NCBI RefSeq assembly: GCF_000687475.1
Contig: NC_057321.1
Coordinates: forward strand, 2,480,001-2,544,000
Length of the DNA: 64,000 nt
Origin: Ustilaginoidea virens
Lineage: Eukaryota; Ascomycota; Sordariomycetes; Hypocreales; Clavicipitaceae
Direction: 5' to 3'
Positions 52,599 through 62,193 of the stretch are shown piece by piece. The position numbers and the translations under genes are program-made. How positions within the stretch are numbered: the first letter of the stretch is position 1; every line of letters starts with the position of its first letter. Under the pieces are notes generated by a model, which did no database searches, had not been told where the DNA came from, and saw only the letters and a program-made list of their open reading frames with translations.

Positions 52599-53994
52599 TC
52601 ATAACTCATCTCGCACCGGGGCCGCATCTGCGTCTGGTCGTCCAGTATCCTGTTGCAGATCCACACCTTGCTTCGCTCGCCACTTTTCCCACAGATCCCA
52701 AAATTCCGCTTCCATTGTCTTGTCCATCTGGTCCGGTAAAATGACTTCGTATGTGACGTAGAGATTGCCAAACTCGTACTTGTGGTAGACGCTGTCGCCA
52801 TCCTCGTGCCATTTGGGCATGCCTTCCCCCGGAACGGTCTCTACTTGGCCGCTCTGCACCACTTGACCGCGCGGTCGGCTGAGGCGAACAACGTGAGAGT
52901 CAAGGTGAGTGAGGTTGCGAGTCCAGCCTCCCATCCAGGCTTCGCGGAGAGACAGGACCTCGGTCCAGTACAAGTCGTCGCCCTTGCGACGGAAAAAGGC
53001 TCCGTCCACATTGTCGGGGTTATCTTCGGGCGCGGGATCCTTCTCGGTGAGTGTGACGATCAAATCCCCGGCGACCCAGTCGGGGCTTTGGTCGGCCTCG
53101 TTCTCGTACACGACCCTCGAGTCACGCTTGGCTCCTCTCTCAATCTTGAGGCTCACCGGCGTGCGCTTCCGCTCCACCCGCTGACCCTGGCAGACCGGAC
53201 ACTTGTTCTTGATGCTTTTGCCGCGCCCTCCGCACGCGTCGCACCTCATCTGCATCTGCTGGAACATACCTGGGGCAAGCTGCTGCTTGATGATCCGCAC
53301 GCCATGCCCCCCGCAGGACGAGCACGTGTCGACTTGCCCGTCGGCGCTGCCCGTGCCCTCGCAGTGCTCGCAGATGAACTGGCGCTCCCAGTGGAACTCG
53401 CTCGTGGCGCCGTTGTAGAAGTCGCGCAGCGAGATGCCCACCTTGACCTCGACGTTGTGACCTCGAGGTTCGCCGGATGCCCGCCCGAAATGGCCGTGTC
53501 CGCCGAAGAACTTGCTAAACAGGTCAAAGGGGTCGTGGCCACCGCCCCCGTTTTTGTGCTGCTTGACGGCCTCGTGGCCGTGGCGATCGTAGATTTTGCG
53601 AGTCTCGGCGTCGCTCAGGACATCGTAGGCTTCGGACACCTCTACGAATTTCTCATGGGCCGTCTGGTCTCCCCTGCGTACCCTGTTAGCAGCTTTCTGG
53701 GGAGGGGGCGACGGGGGGGAAGGGGGGGGGGGGTTGCGGGTCTCGCAGACACACGTACGGGTTTTTGTCCGGATGCCATTTCTTGGATAGTTGGCGATAA
53801 GCAGATTTTAGTTGCTTGTCGGTGGCTTGCTTGTCGACGCCGAGAATCTAGTCGCACGGTGTTAGGTCCAGAAGAAGACATGTGTAGGGCACGTTTGGCC
53901 GACGCGGGTCGCATGCCTTGTAATAGTCCTCCGCGCAAAGGGCGAGCTGTATCAAGGCGACGAAGAGCAGACAGGTGACGGTGTTGTACAACAT
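52599..53994 (-). CDS. scj1: ER-lumenal DnaJ (Hsp40) co-chaperone, Scj1 type
   Basis: Class I J-protein that works with the ER Hsp70 Kar2/BiP in folding and quality control. Exons 53994-53917, 53847-53759 and 53673-52599 give 413 residues. Signal peptide MLYNTVTCLLFVALIQLALC, then J domain (DYYKILGVDKQ, SKKWHPDKNPGD with the HPD triad at ~50), Gly/Phe-rich linker (GGGGHDPFDLF), four zinc-binding repeats (CEHCEGTG, CSSCGGHG, CDACGGRG, CPVCQGQR), substrate-binding C-terminal domains, and a C-terminal RDEL, an ER retrieval signal. All hallmarks of Scj1/ERdj3-like proteins are present. Intron 1 (53848-53916) appears to start with GC rather than GT (AAG/GCATGC), with CTAAC and CTAG at the 3' end. 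Intron 2 contains G12. Divergent from prp2. Confidence 0.93.
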
Positions 53995-54644
53995 GGCTGC
54001 ATTGACCCCCCGGGCAAGGAGCAGGTACGTTACAAGACGAAAAACAAGTCGGAGGGATAAAACGAGCGACTGGTCCCTTTTGACGCGCCGCGGTTCGCAG
54101 GCGCTGGGTTATGGTGAGCGGGGAGGCGAAAGAAGAAACGAGGACGAGTCGCCAGCTGGTTGCTCCAGTATAGATAGATGGATAGATGGATGGATGGATG
54201 GATGGATGGGTTGGTTTGGTTGCCTCTTCTCTTCGACAGCTGTCCGTTTGCAGGAAAGCTCGCGTCGCTGTTGAATAAAACCAGCGTGTTAACAAGTCGA
54301 ACCCTTGCCAGACGTCCCCGTTGAGGACAAGTTTGTAGCCAGGGGGTGTGACCACGCACTGCTGTCATTGGCCAGCTCTCCCATGCCCTGGGGCCCCACG
54401 TCCGCCGCCGCGTACGGACCCACCTGAATGTCTTGGGACCTCCTTCTCACTGCTGAGTAAGCAAAGCAAGGTTCCAAGCCTATTTTGACCCGTTTTCAAG
54501 CAGCTCCGAGTCTCCGTACGTGCCTCTTCATCCGGACTGGGCAAGCTGCTGCTTTCCTCACCAACCTATCTTTGGCGGGGTGTCTTGTTGCGGACACAGG
54601 CAGCCGATCTAGCCTTGGCTCGCCCGCGATTGCAATCGCCGGCC
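53995..54644. promoter_or_regulatory. Divergent promoter region of scj1 and prp2
   Basis: 650 bases between two outward-pointing starts. Contains a GATG/GATA tetranucleotide array (about 54173-54209). It must hold both promoters; a possible unfolded-protein-response element for scj1 was not identified by eye. Confidence 0.55.
54173..54209. repeat. GATG/GATA tetranucleotide array
   Basis: TAGATAGATGGATAGATGGATGGATGGATGG, nine or so units in the scj1-prp2 intergenic region. Confidence 0.88.
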
Positions 54645-57600
54645 ATGAGCTCCAAAAAGTACGCCTTTGTGCCCATGGAGGACGACGAGGTCGGCCCGCA
54701 AAAAGTCGTCAGAGAAAAGAAGCATAGGCACCGCCACGGGGGTCGTGACTGTGACCGTGACCGCGACCGCGACCGTGACCGTGACCGCGACCGCGACCGT
54801 GACCGTGACCGCGACCGCGACCGTGACCGTGACCGCGACCGCGACCGTGACCGCGGCAGAGACAGCACGTCCTCTTCAAGGCCTTCCAAATCACATCGCG
54901 ATCCAAGTCGCTCCAGGTCGCCGCGGACATCGTCGTCTCATCACATCCACCCCAAAACCTATCGTCGACACGACGCAGAGGCTGACTTTGACCATCGTTG
55001 GGCCGATGAGGAGCCACCCTCTGACGACATATGCTCTCACGACAACCACGAAAACCACGACAACAACGGTAGTCCCGCGCCCGACTTTGAAGAGTCTGCG
55101 AGCAAACGCGTCAAGCTCAGCCACGATGACGCCTCCAAGTACGACGAGGATCTTTCCGACGGGGCAAAAGAAGAGCTCGCAAGACGTAGAGACATTGAGG
55201 AAAGAGAGGCTTTTGCTAAGCGCTTGAAAGAGAAGGACGATGGCAGGTCAAAAAAGAACCAACGCGACGGCGACTCATCAAGGCGGAAACTGGCCGAAGA
55301 TGCCGCAGCAAGAGACGCCGCGTTGCCGGACTTGCGGGAGAGGTCGCGTCAGGAGTATTTGAAGAAACGAGAAACCGAGCGGCTCGTCCTGCTGCGAAAA
55401 CAGGTTGCGGAAGAGACGGCCGAGCTGAGAAGCGGTGTACGATTGTCGCACAAGGAAAAGGCCGAGTTTGCCAAGAATAGGGAAATCTTGCGCCTCGCCG
55501 AGGAAAGGCTCAAGATCGACGATCATCGGGACGGCTACTACATGCCCGAGGACTACATCACGGAAAAAGGAAAGCTGGACAGGAAGAAGAAGGAGGAAGC
55601 TCTGTACAAACGATACGTGGAGAGGGATGAATATGGCCAGGAAAAGTTCGTCACGGAACATGAGGAGTGGGAGCTGGAGCAGGCAGCCAAGGCGAAAGCC
55701 CAGATCCAGCGGGCCGAAATCGAAAACGAAGACTACGACTATGTCATGGACGACGCGCAGTACATCCAGTGGAGCCTTGATTCTCGCATGGCCGGCGAAG
55801 GCAAGACGAGGGAGCAGATGTTTCTCGATGCGCAAATCGACGCCGCCGAGAAGAAGGCGCTCTCGATCCAAGAGACGCGCAAGAGCCTGCCGATCTACGA
55901 ATACCGTGATCAGTTTCTGGCAGCCCTGGAGGAGTACCAGATCCTGGTCGTTGTGGGAGAGACGGGCAGCGGCAAGACGACCCAACTGCCCCAGTACCTG
56001 CATGAGGCAGGCTACACCAAGAACGGGATGAAGGTTGGGTGTACGCAACCTCGGCGAGTTGCGGCTATGAGCGTCGCGGCCCGTGTGGCAGAGGAGGTGG
56101 GTGTCAAGGTTGGAAACGAGGTCGGATACTCCATCCGTTTTGAGGATTGCACGGGCGACAAGACCATTCTCAAGTACATGACGGACGGCATGTTGCTGCG
56201 AGAGTTCATGACGGAGCCAGACCTGGCGGGCTACTCGGCACTCATGATTGACGAAGCACACGAGAGAACAGTTCACACAGACATTCTTCTCGCCCTTATC
56301 AAGGATCTGGCTCGGGAGCGCAAGGACCTGAAGCTGCTCATCTCCTCCGCTACCATGAACGCCACCAAGTTCTCTGAATACTTTGATGATGCGCCCATCT
56401 TTAATATTCCCGGTCGACGGTATCCCGTCGACATATACTACACCCCCGCCCCCGAGGCCAACTACTTGGCTGCAGCCATCACGACCGTCTTTCAGATCCA
56501 CACGACGCAACCAAAGGGCGACATTCTCATCTTCTTGACCGGCCAAGACGAGATTGAGGCAGCTGAGCTGGAGATAACCGAAACGGCGAGAAAGCTCGGC
56601 AGCCGGATCAAGGAACTGGTCATCTGTCCAATCTATGCCAACTTGCCCTCGGATCTGCAGGCCAAAATCTTTGAGCCAACACCTGCGGGAGCTCGCAAGG
56701 TGGTGTTGGCAACCAACATTGCAGAGACGAGCCTGACAATCGATGGCATTGTGTACGTCATCGACCCTGGGTATGTCAAGGAAAACGTCTACAATCCCGC
56801 CACGGGCATGTCGAACCTGGTGGTGGTTCCCTGCTCCCGCGCCTCTGCCAACCAGCGCAGCGGCCGCGCCGGACGTGTCGGGCCCGGCAAGTGCTTCCGC
56901 CTCTACACCAAGTTTGCCTACATGAACGAAATGGACGAGTCGACGACGCCCGAGATCCAGCGGACCAACCTCAACGGCGTGGTGCTGCAGCTCAAGTCGC
57001 TCGGCATCAACGAGCTGCTGGACTTTGAGTTTATGGACCCGCCCCCGACGGAAGCCCTGATCGGCGCCCTCAACCAGCTCTTTGCCCTGCAGGGGCTCAA
57101 CCACAAGGGCGAGCTGACCAAGCTGGGCCGGCAGATGGCCGAGTTCCCGACAGACCCCATGCTGGCCAAGGCGGTGCTGGCCGCCGACAAGGAGGGCTGC
57201 GTCGAGGAAGTGCTGTCCATTGTGTCGATGCTGGGGGAGGCGTCGGCCCTGTTTTTCCGCCCAAAGGACAAGAAGATCCACGCGGACAGCGCCAGGAACC
57301 GCTTCACCGTCAAGGATGGCGGCGACCACGCGACGCTGCTCAACGTGTGGAACCAGTGGGTCGACAGCGACTTCTCGCCCGTGTGGGCGCGCGAGAACTT
57401 TCTGCAGCAGCGCTCGCTGACCCGCGCGCGGGACGTTCGCGATCAGCTGTCCAAGCTGTGCGAGCGGGTGGAAGTCACGCCGTCCACCTGCGGGGCGAGC
57501 AACCTGGTGCCCATCAAGCGAGCCATCACGGCCGGCTTCTTCCCAAACGCGGCTCGGCTGCAGCGGAGCGGCGACAGCTACCGGACCGTCAAGAACAACA

Positions 57601-57812
57601 CGACGGTATGGGTTCACCCCAGCAGCGTGCTGATGTCGGTCGACCCCCCGGCCAAGATGGTGATTTATTTCGAGCTGGTGCAGACCACCAAGGAGTACAT
57701 GAGAGGGGTGATTCCTATCGAGCCCAAGTGGTTGGCGGAGCTGGCGCCGCACTTTCACAAGCAAAAGGACATTGAAGCGATGGAGGAGCGGAAGATGCCC
57801 AAGCAGAGGTGA
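54645..57812 (+). CDS. prp2: Prp2-type DEAH-box pre-mRNA splicing RNA helicase
   Basis: Spliceosomal ATPase (yeast Prp2, S. pombe Cdc28, human DHX16) that remodels the activated spliceosome before the first transesterification. Single exon, 1055 residues. An Arg-Asp repeat (~38-72), then a charged N-terminus with [15 protein letters not shown], typical of this subfamily, then the helicase core: [15 protein letters not shown] (motif I, ~437), [12 protein letters not shown] (Ia), DEAH (~534), SATMN (~567), FLTGQDEIE (IV), [12 protein letters not shown] (V), [19 protein letters not shown] (VI, ~736), followed by the winged-helix/ratchet (HA2) and OB-fold regions. The N-terminus identifies Prp2 rather than Prp16/22/43. 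The start at 54645 ([11 protein letters not shown]) is preferred over an in-frame ATG 60 bases upstream because it begins the conserved sequence. The 3' end is only 72 bases from the convergent hydroxylase gene. Confidence 0.93.
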   Translation: MSSKKYAFVPMEDDEVGPQKVVREKKHRHRHGGRDCDRDRDRDRDRDRDRDRDRDRDRDRDRDRDRDRDRGRDSTSSSRPSKSHRDPSRSRSPRTSSSHHIHPKTYRRHDAEADFDHRWADEEPPSDDICSHDNHENHDNNGSPAPDFEESASKRVKLSHDDASKYDEDLSDGAKEELARRRDIEEREAFAKRLKEKDDGRSKKNQRDGDSSRRKLAEDAAARDAALPDLRERSRQEYLKKRETERLVLLRKQVAEETAELRSGVRLSHKEKAEFAKNREILRLAEERLKIDDHRDGYYMPEDYITEKGKLDRKKKEEALYKRYVERDEYGQEKFVTEHEEWELEQAAKAKAQIQRAEIENEDYDYVMDDAQYIQWSLDSRMAGEGKTREQMFLDAQIDAAEKKALSIQETRKSLPIYEYRDQFLAALEEYQILVVVGETGSGKTTQLPQYLHEAGYTKNGMKVGCTQPRRVAAMSVAARVAEEVGVKVGNEVGYSIRFEDCTGDKTILKYMTDGMLLREFMTEPDLAGYSALMIDEAHERTVHTDILLALIKDLARERKDLKLLISSATMNATKFSEYFDDAPIFNIPGRRYPVDIYYTPAPEANYLAAAITTVFQIHTTQPKGDILIFLTGQDEIEAAELEITETARKLGSRIKELVICPIYANLPSDLQAKIFEPTPAGARKVVLATNIAETSLTIDGIVYVIDPGYVKENVYNPATGMSNLVVVPCSRASANQRSGRAGRVGPGKCFRLYTKFAYMNEMDESTTPEIQRTNLNGVVLQLKSLGINELLDFEFMDPPPTEALIGALNQLFALQGLNHKGELTKLGRQMAEFPTDPMLAKAVLAADKEGCVEEVLSIVSMLGEASALFFRPKDKKIHADSARNRFTVKDGGDHATLLNVWNQWVDSDFSPVWARENFLQQRSLTRARDVRDQLSKLCERVEVTPSTCGASNLVPIKRAITAGFFPNAARLQRSGDSYRTVKNNTTVWVHPSSVLMSVDPPAKMVIYFELVQTTKEYMRGVIPIEPKWLAELAPHFHKQKDIEAMEERKMPKQR
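54749..54861. repeat. GACCGY hexamer/18-bp repeat encoding Arg-Asp
   Basis: About 18 units of GACCGC or GACCGT arranged as an 18-bp higher unit (GACCGTGACCGCGACCGC) inside the prp2 coding sequence. It encodes a perfect Asp-Arg dipeptide array, an RD-type motif known from splicing factors. Confidence 0.92.
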
Positions 57813-57884
57813 CGTGGGAGTGTAATGCACTCGTTCTTATGTATCTGTGCGTGCGTGTATTCTGTCTGTCGGCGCAGCTGTCAT

Positions 57885-58774
57885 CTACTTGTCCCCCCCC
57901 TCCCTGTCCACCCAGCGATACAGGATATCTGTCCTCATGGTATACTTGACACCACTTGTGACCTCTGCACCCTCGTGGTACAGCTTCCCGTGTTGGAAGA
58001 TCAAGACACTCCCCGCCTTGGGATGGACATCGAGACGCCTGCTCTCATCCCGGGAAAGAAACGACGTCGCGCCTCCAACATGACCCGTTCCAGCGGCGGA
58101 CGCTTGGGCCGAGTCATTCAGATACAGATGCACCGTGTAGTGGGTTCGCATCTCGCTGCCACTTTCATCCCTATGGTAATACGGTCCGTCGCAATGCGCT
58201 GTGAACGATCAGCATGAGAAACTGCGGAAGAATACGTGTTGAAACAGACTACAACCAATGTCCACTTACGTCTAAAGAACTGACCCGGCGAGTACTTGAG
58301 GAACCTCATCCTCTCATTCACGCGCTCAAACACCCACCTCCCGGAAAGATGGCCCCTCTCTCTGTCCGCAGGCGTCCTGCCGAACAGGGCCTCCACGCCA
58401 CGACCCTGTCTACATCGATCCCACAACCTGTTGACGATGGTCTGCTGGTCCCAGACGATCCTGTCGCTGTTTCTGTAATCAAAGATGGGAACTTCCCACC
58501 CCGCGCCGGCGCTCACGAGCGCGGGCCTCCAGGGAGAAGCGGCCCCCTTCTCGAGCACAACGCTCGATTCGGCCAGGCAGAGGAGCTGGGCGCATTCCTC
58601 GGGGGACAGGACATTGTCCAGCACGGCTGCGACGGCGCCCTCGTACTCTGGCAGGGCAGGACTCCATCGTATGGGCGTTACGGTGACGGGCTTGGCGGGC
58701 GCGTCCTCGAGGAAGCCGGCCGGGATGGAGACTGGGTGTGATGCGTAGCTCGTGCGTTGGGGTGCTGCTGGCAT
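57885..58774 (-). CDS. 2-oxoglutarate/Fe(II)-dependent oxygenase (prolyl 4-hydroxylase-like)
   Basis: Exons 58774-58270 and 58198-57885 (71-bp intron) give 272 residues. The fold is recognised from the P4Hc-type core: VLDNVLSPEECAQLLCLAESS, NSDRIVWDQQ, MRFLKYSPGQFFRPHCDGPYY, HYTVHLYLND, GGATSFL, PKAGSVLIFQHGKLYHEG and VKYTMRTDILY. HxD (PHCD) and the later His (LYHEG) are the iron ligands; Arg in MRTD binds 2-oxoglutarate. All are present, so the enzyme should be active, with protein or small-molecule substrate unknown. The intron splits the FFRPHCD motif. Start chosen at MPAAPQRTSY, near the family's usual N-terminus; in-frame ATGs at 58849 and 59008 would add a basic, Ser/Pro-rich extension that could be a targeting peptide. 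Convergent with prp2. Confidence 0.87.
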
Positions 58775-61700
58775 TGCGGGAGGAGGCGGTTGTAGGTTTT
58801 GCCGTCGGGTTGGGGGGAGGGAGTTTATCGCCAATTTTCTTTGGGACATGGAACGGGTCAGAGTGGGAAAGGACAGGTGTTGTGTAGCAGTGGAGGGGGG
58901 GGGGTTGCAGCACAGCCCCCCTTGGGGAAACTGGTTGGGCGTGGATACGGCACGGCGGCGGGCGAAGCTGGGGCTTTGGAGAAACGAGGTGTTGACTAGG
59001 ACTGGCATCCGCGCGGGGCTTTCGAGGGACGACGTAGACGCGGCAGCGTGGGCGTGGGCGTGGCAGGTTCAATATGGCGAATCCCTCATGGTGTTGGCGT
59101 CCAAGTGTGTCCTTTCTGGGTCGTAAGCTTCCCTGGCTCGCTCAAGGGCTGAGAGCTGAGCAACGGGAGAGAGGAGCTCGAAATAGGAGGGATGAATTCA
59201 TCTGGTGCACGGGTCGGATGCATTCGAATTGACTAGTCTTGGCAGTTAGGAAACACACAAAAAAAAAAAAAAAAAAAAAAAAAAAGGACTTGAAACCCTC
59301 AAGTGAGGCTGGAAGAAGGCTTTGGGTGACGATGGATGGGACGAAGCTGCCGGTGCTGACGTAACGCGTCGGTGAGCACTGGGTGCCTGGGAACTGAGGC
59401 TGCAGCAGCAAGCTGTGGATCCCGCGCCGAAATCAACTGAAGCATTTATTCGTCCTGTCGAGAACGAACTCGACAGCAGCAAGTCAATACAACACCACAC
59501 ACGGAACAAGAGTCCAGGTCGCCACTCGGCTAACAACTAACAACTCACCAGTCCATTGCCACGGTGGTTGGTTGTCGTCCCGGGTTCGCCGATGACCAAG
59601 CACAGGGTTACCTCGTCCTGGGCTCCTGGCCATGGGTTTCCACGTGGGCGGGGCGATTTGATCTTGTTCTACGACGTGCAGCCAGGGCACCATGTTGCTT
59701 TTCTGCAAGGCTCCTGCGGACCGCAAATTGTCCGCGAGGCGAGGCCCGTCGAACCTGGAAACAAGACGACTCCGTTGCTCGCGTCTTCTTGCTGACCATG
59801 GCCAGGGGCTGCCATGTTCACACGTCTGTTTGAGCAAGTCCCGCGTCCTCCAGAATGCGAATCAGCACGAGGACAAGAACAGCCGCGCTGCTGCCACGGC
59901 ATAACTAGCTCTTCCCGGAGAATGCGACGGAAGATTCAATCACAGCACGGAACGCTCCGCTGGCTGACAAGGGGCGACCATCCAGGGCCGACCATCCAGG
60001 GCCGACGAGCTTCCAGACAGCTGAGGAGGGGAGGAGGGGGGAATCTCACAGTGACACGGAAGCAGTCCCCTTTTTGTCGTCTGACTTGGGCTGCGCAGCC
60101 GGCATCGTCAACCATTTCAACACGTGCAAGACAGCATCCATCATTCGCATGCCAGAGTTGCGGTGTGGGAAGCGACTTTTTTCCCCGATGCGCCTCGTGG
60201 TTATTTCAGCTCCATTCCAGCAAAGACCCCCTGGTTCCGTACCAGGCGCAAACTTCTTCAATCCCGGGCTCGAAACGAGCGTGCTTGAACCGCGTCCGTG
60301 TGCCATGTGCTATTCCTCGGCACAGCGTGCAAGCATGACGAGCGTCATGGGGCTTTCGCGAAACATGGGTGCTGGAACACGAGTGCCCTTGCCCTTGGAA
60401 AGTCGATAATATATTTTTTTTTATCCCCAGGCCACGCCAAGCCAAGCGCGCGCAGAAAAGGTACGTGTCACTCGCAACCCCACATAATCTATTACCTTGC
60501 TTCCCGAAGCCCGAAACTGCAGGGGCTGTGTTCTCGTGGGCCCTGCCGCCTGAAGCGGTCTCTTGTCAATGGAGAGGCGTCGGCGATTTTCGCTGCCCCC
60601 AGTGCAGCTGATGGACCAAGCTGGATGCAGAAATGCAAAACACCCCGAGCGTATACCCATGCCGCCTTAGTCATCTTGCCTGGGGCATGTGGCCAGGATA
60701 TCTGGGTGGACTCAGACAACATGGCCAAGCCACCATCCCGGAAAGATCGGTCATGACTCTACCAAGAATACAAGCCGTCCGCCGGTCTGTTGCCTCGACG
60801 CAACGAACCCTCGTGGAAATGTTCTATAAGCAACCGACGGAGCAAGGGCGCCTGCGTGGGTGTCGAGTCTTGTGAGTGGCCTTTTGCCATTCTGCACTCT
60901 TCTTTGCGGCTCGGTCCGGAGGCTTAATGGGTTCCCTACGTGGCAGACGAAAAAATTCATGTTCACAAGCAATTTCAAGAAGAGAGAAAGGGGACTGAAT
61001 ATTGAAACCCGGCACTGCAGAGAAAACAAGGTGCTCGAATTGGAAAAATTGGCGGCCGTGTCTTCAAACGCTGAAGCTATATCTGGCAAATACAGGACAG
61101 CTCACGAAGCACAAGCCGCTGCCGTATCTTTTCTTGCCAAATGTTTACCACAGCGCAGCATAAAAATGCGCAAAGCCATACTACCCAGGTAGCTAATTGC
61201 TGTATTTGGGGGCCTGGTATTTGGACGGAATTTCCGTGTCTGTCCTCGCTCCTGCTAAAGTGCGTCATGAACTTGGACAAGACGGGAAACGCTCCGGAGT
61301 TTGGTCTCGCCTAGAACAGCCCGGAGAAAGTGCTCTCGGACCTTTTCCGCTTTGAATCATTGCACATTTCAGGTATAACACCCACCGGGGGGGGGGGGGG
61401 GGGGGCATTGTAACCGGCCGTTTTCAGGTGATACCTATCCGGTAATGAATCGCCTCGTCACCCCTACGCTTCCCGTGTGAGGCTGAAGGTGCCATGATGA
61501 CAGAACTGGTATACCGGCCGGGAGCCTTATACTCCCAGGATGCATCACTTGACACACTCTGTCTTGGTTCCCGTCACTCTTTAGCGTCCAAATTAAGACA
61601 TTGTCTTGGATTTTGATTTTCCCCTTCCCCTCCTTCTGCGTAACAAGCCCATTAATTGTTGTTTGTGCCTTAGTTTTTGCCCCCTTCTCCCACTTGTGGT

Positions 61701-62193
61701 ACCCACCTCGTTTGTTCAAGTTTGTGGCGTTGGAAAATACTTTCAAAACACTTGCTCCAATAGTCAGGCTGAGAGAGACGTTGTCTGAACAGCTTCCATG
61801 GAAAGACCCAGGCGTGACAGCATCCGGGTTTCAAAGACAGCTGAGCGTTCTCCGATCACAACTCATCTCGTTTTGGCCCAAGACGCGCATGCACAGAAAA
61901 ATGGACAACAAAAAGAGGTATAGCCCGTACGGATTACATGACGGGAGTAAAAGGCCTCTAGTCAGCTCCGTGCCAGGCCCACTGTTTTCGTTCATCATCC
62001 CATTGCCAGCGGGCGCTGCCGTGCCGTTTCGAACCAAGACTGGTTGGCTCTGTCCGGATCGGTCAGATGTCAAGGGGGAGGAATCGAATCAGCTATTTAA
62101 CTTAAGTCGCGTGGGATATGGCATGCCTTTTGAGCCTGGAACAGGGTCGACACTCGGCAGCTCCCCAGTCCTTGGATTCGCGCTTTTCTGGCC
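58775..62193. other. Spacer between hydroxylase and Zn2Cys6 gene, no supported gene
   Basis: 3.4 kb of mixed composition. Contains A27 (about 59259-59285), G19 (61389-61407) and the 5' regions of both flanking genes. A 230-codon frame (61601-62293, plus strand) overlaps the start of the transcription factor in another frame and has no domain; I do not support it. Confidence 0.5.
61389..61407. repeat. G19 homopolymer
   Basis: Run of 19 G in the spacer upstream of the Zn2Cys6 gene. Confidence 0.9.

Noticed and set aside
52782..53978. 398-codon plus-strand open frame opposite scj1
   Set aside because: Shadow of scj1; Val/Ala/Leu/Arg-rich without any domain and crossing the real introns.
55278..57830. 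850-codon minus-strand open frame opposite prp2
   Set aside because: It is the antisense shadow of a GC-rich helicase coding sequence; the plus strand carries all DEAH motifs in order.
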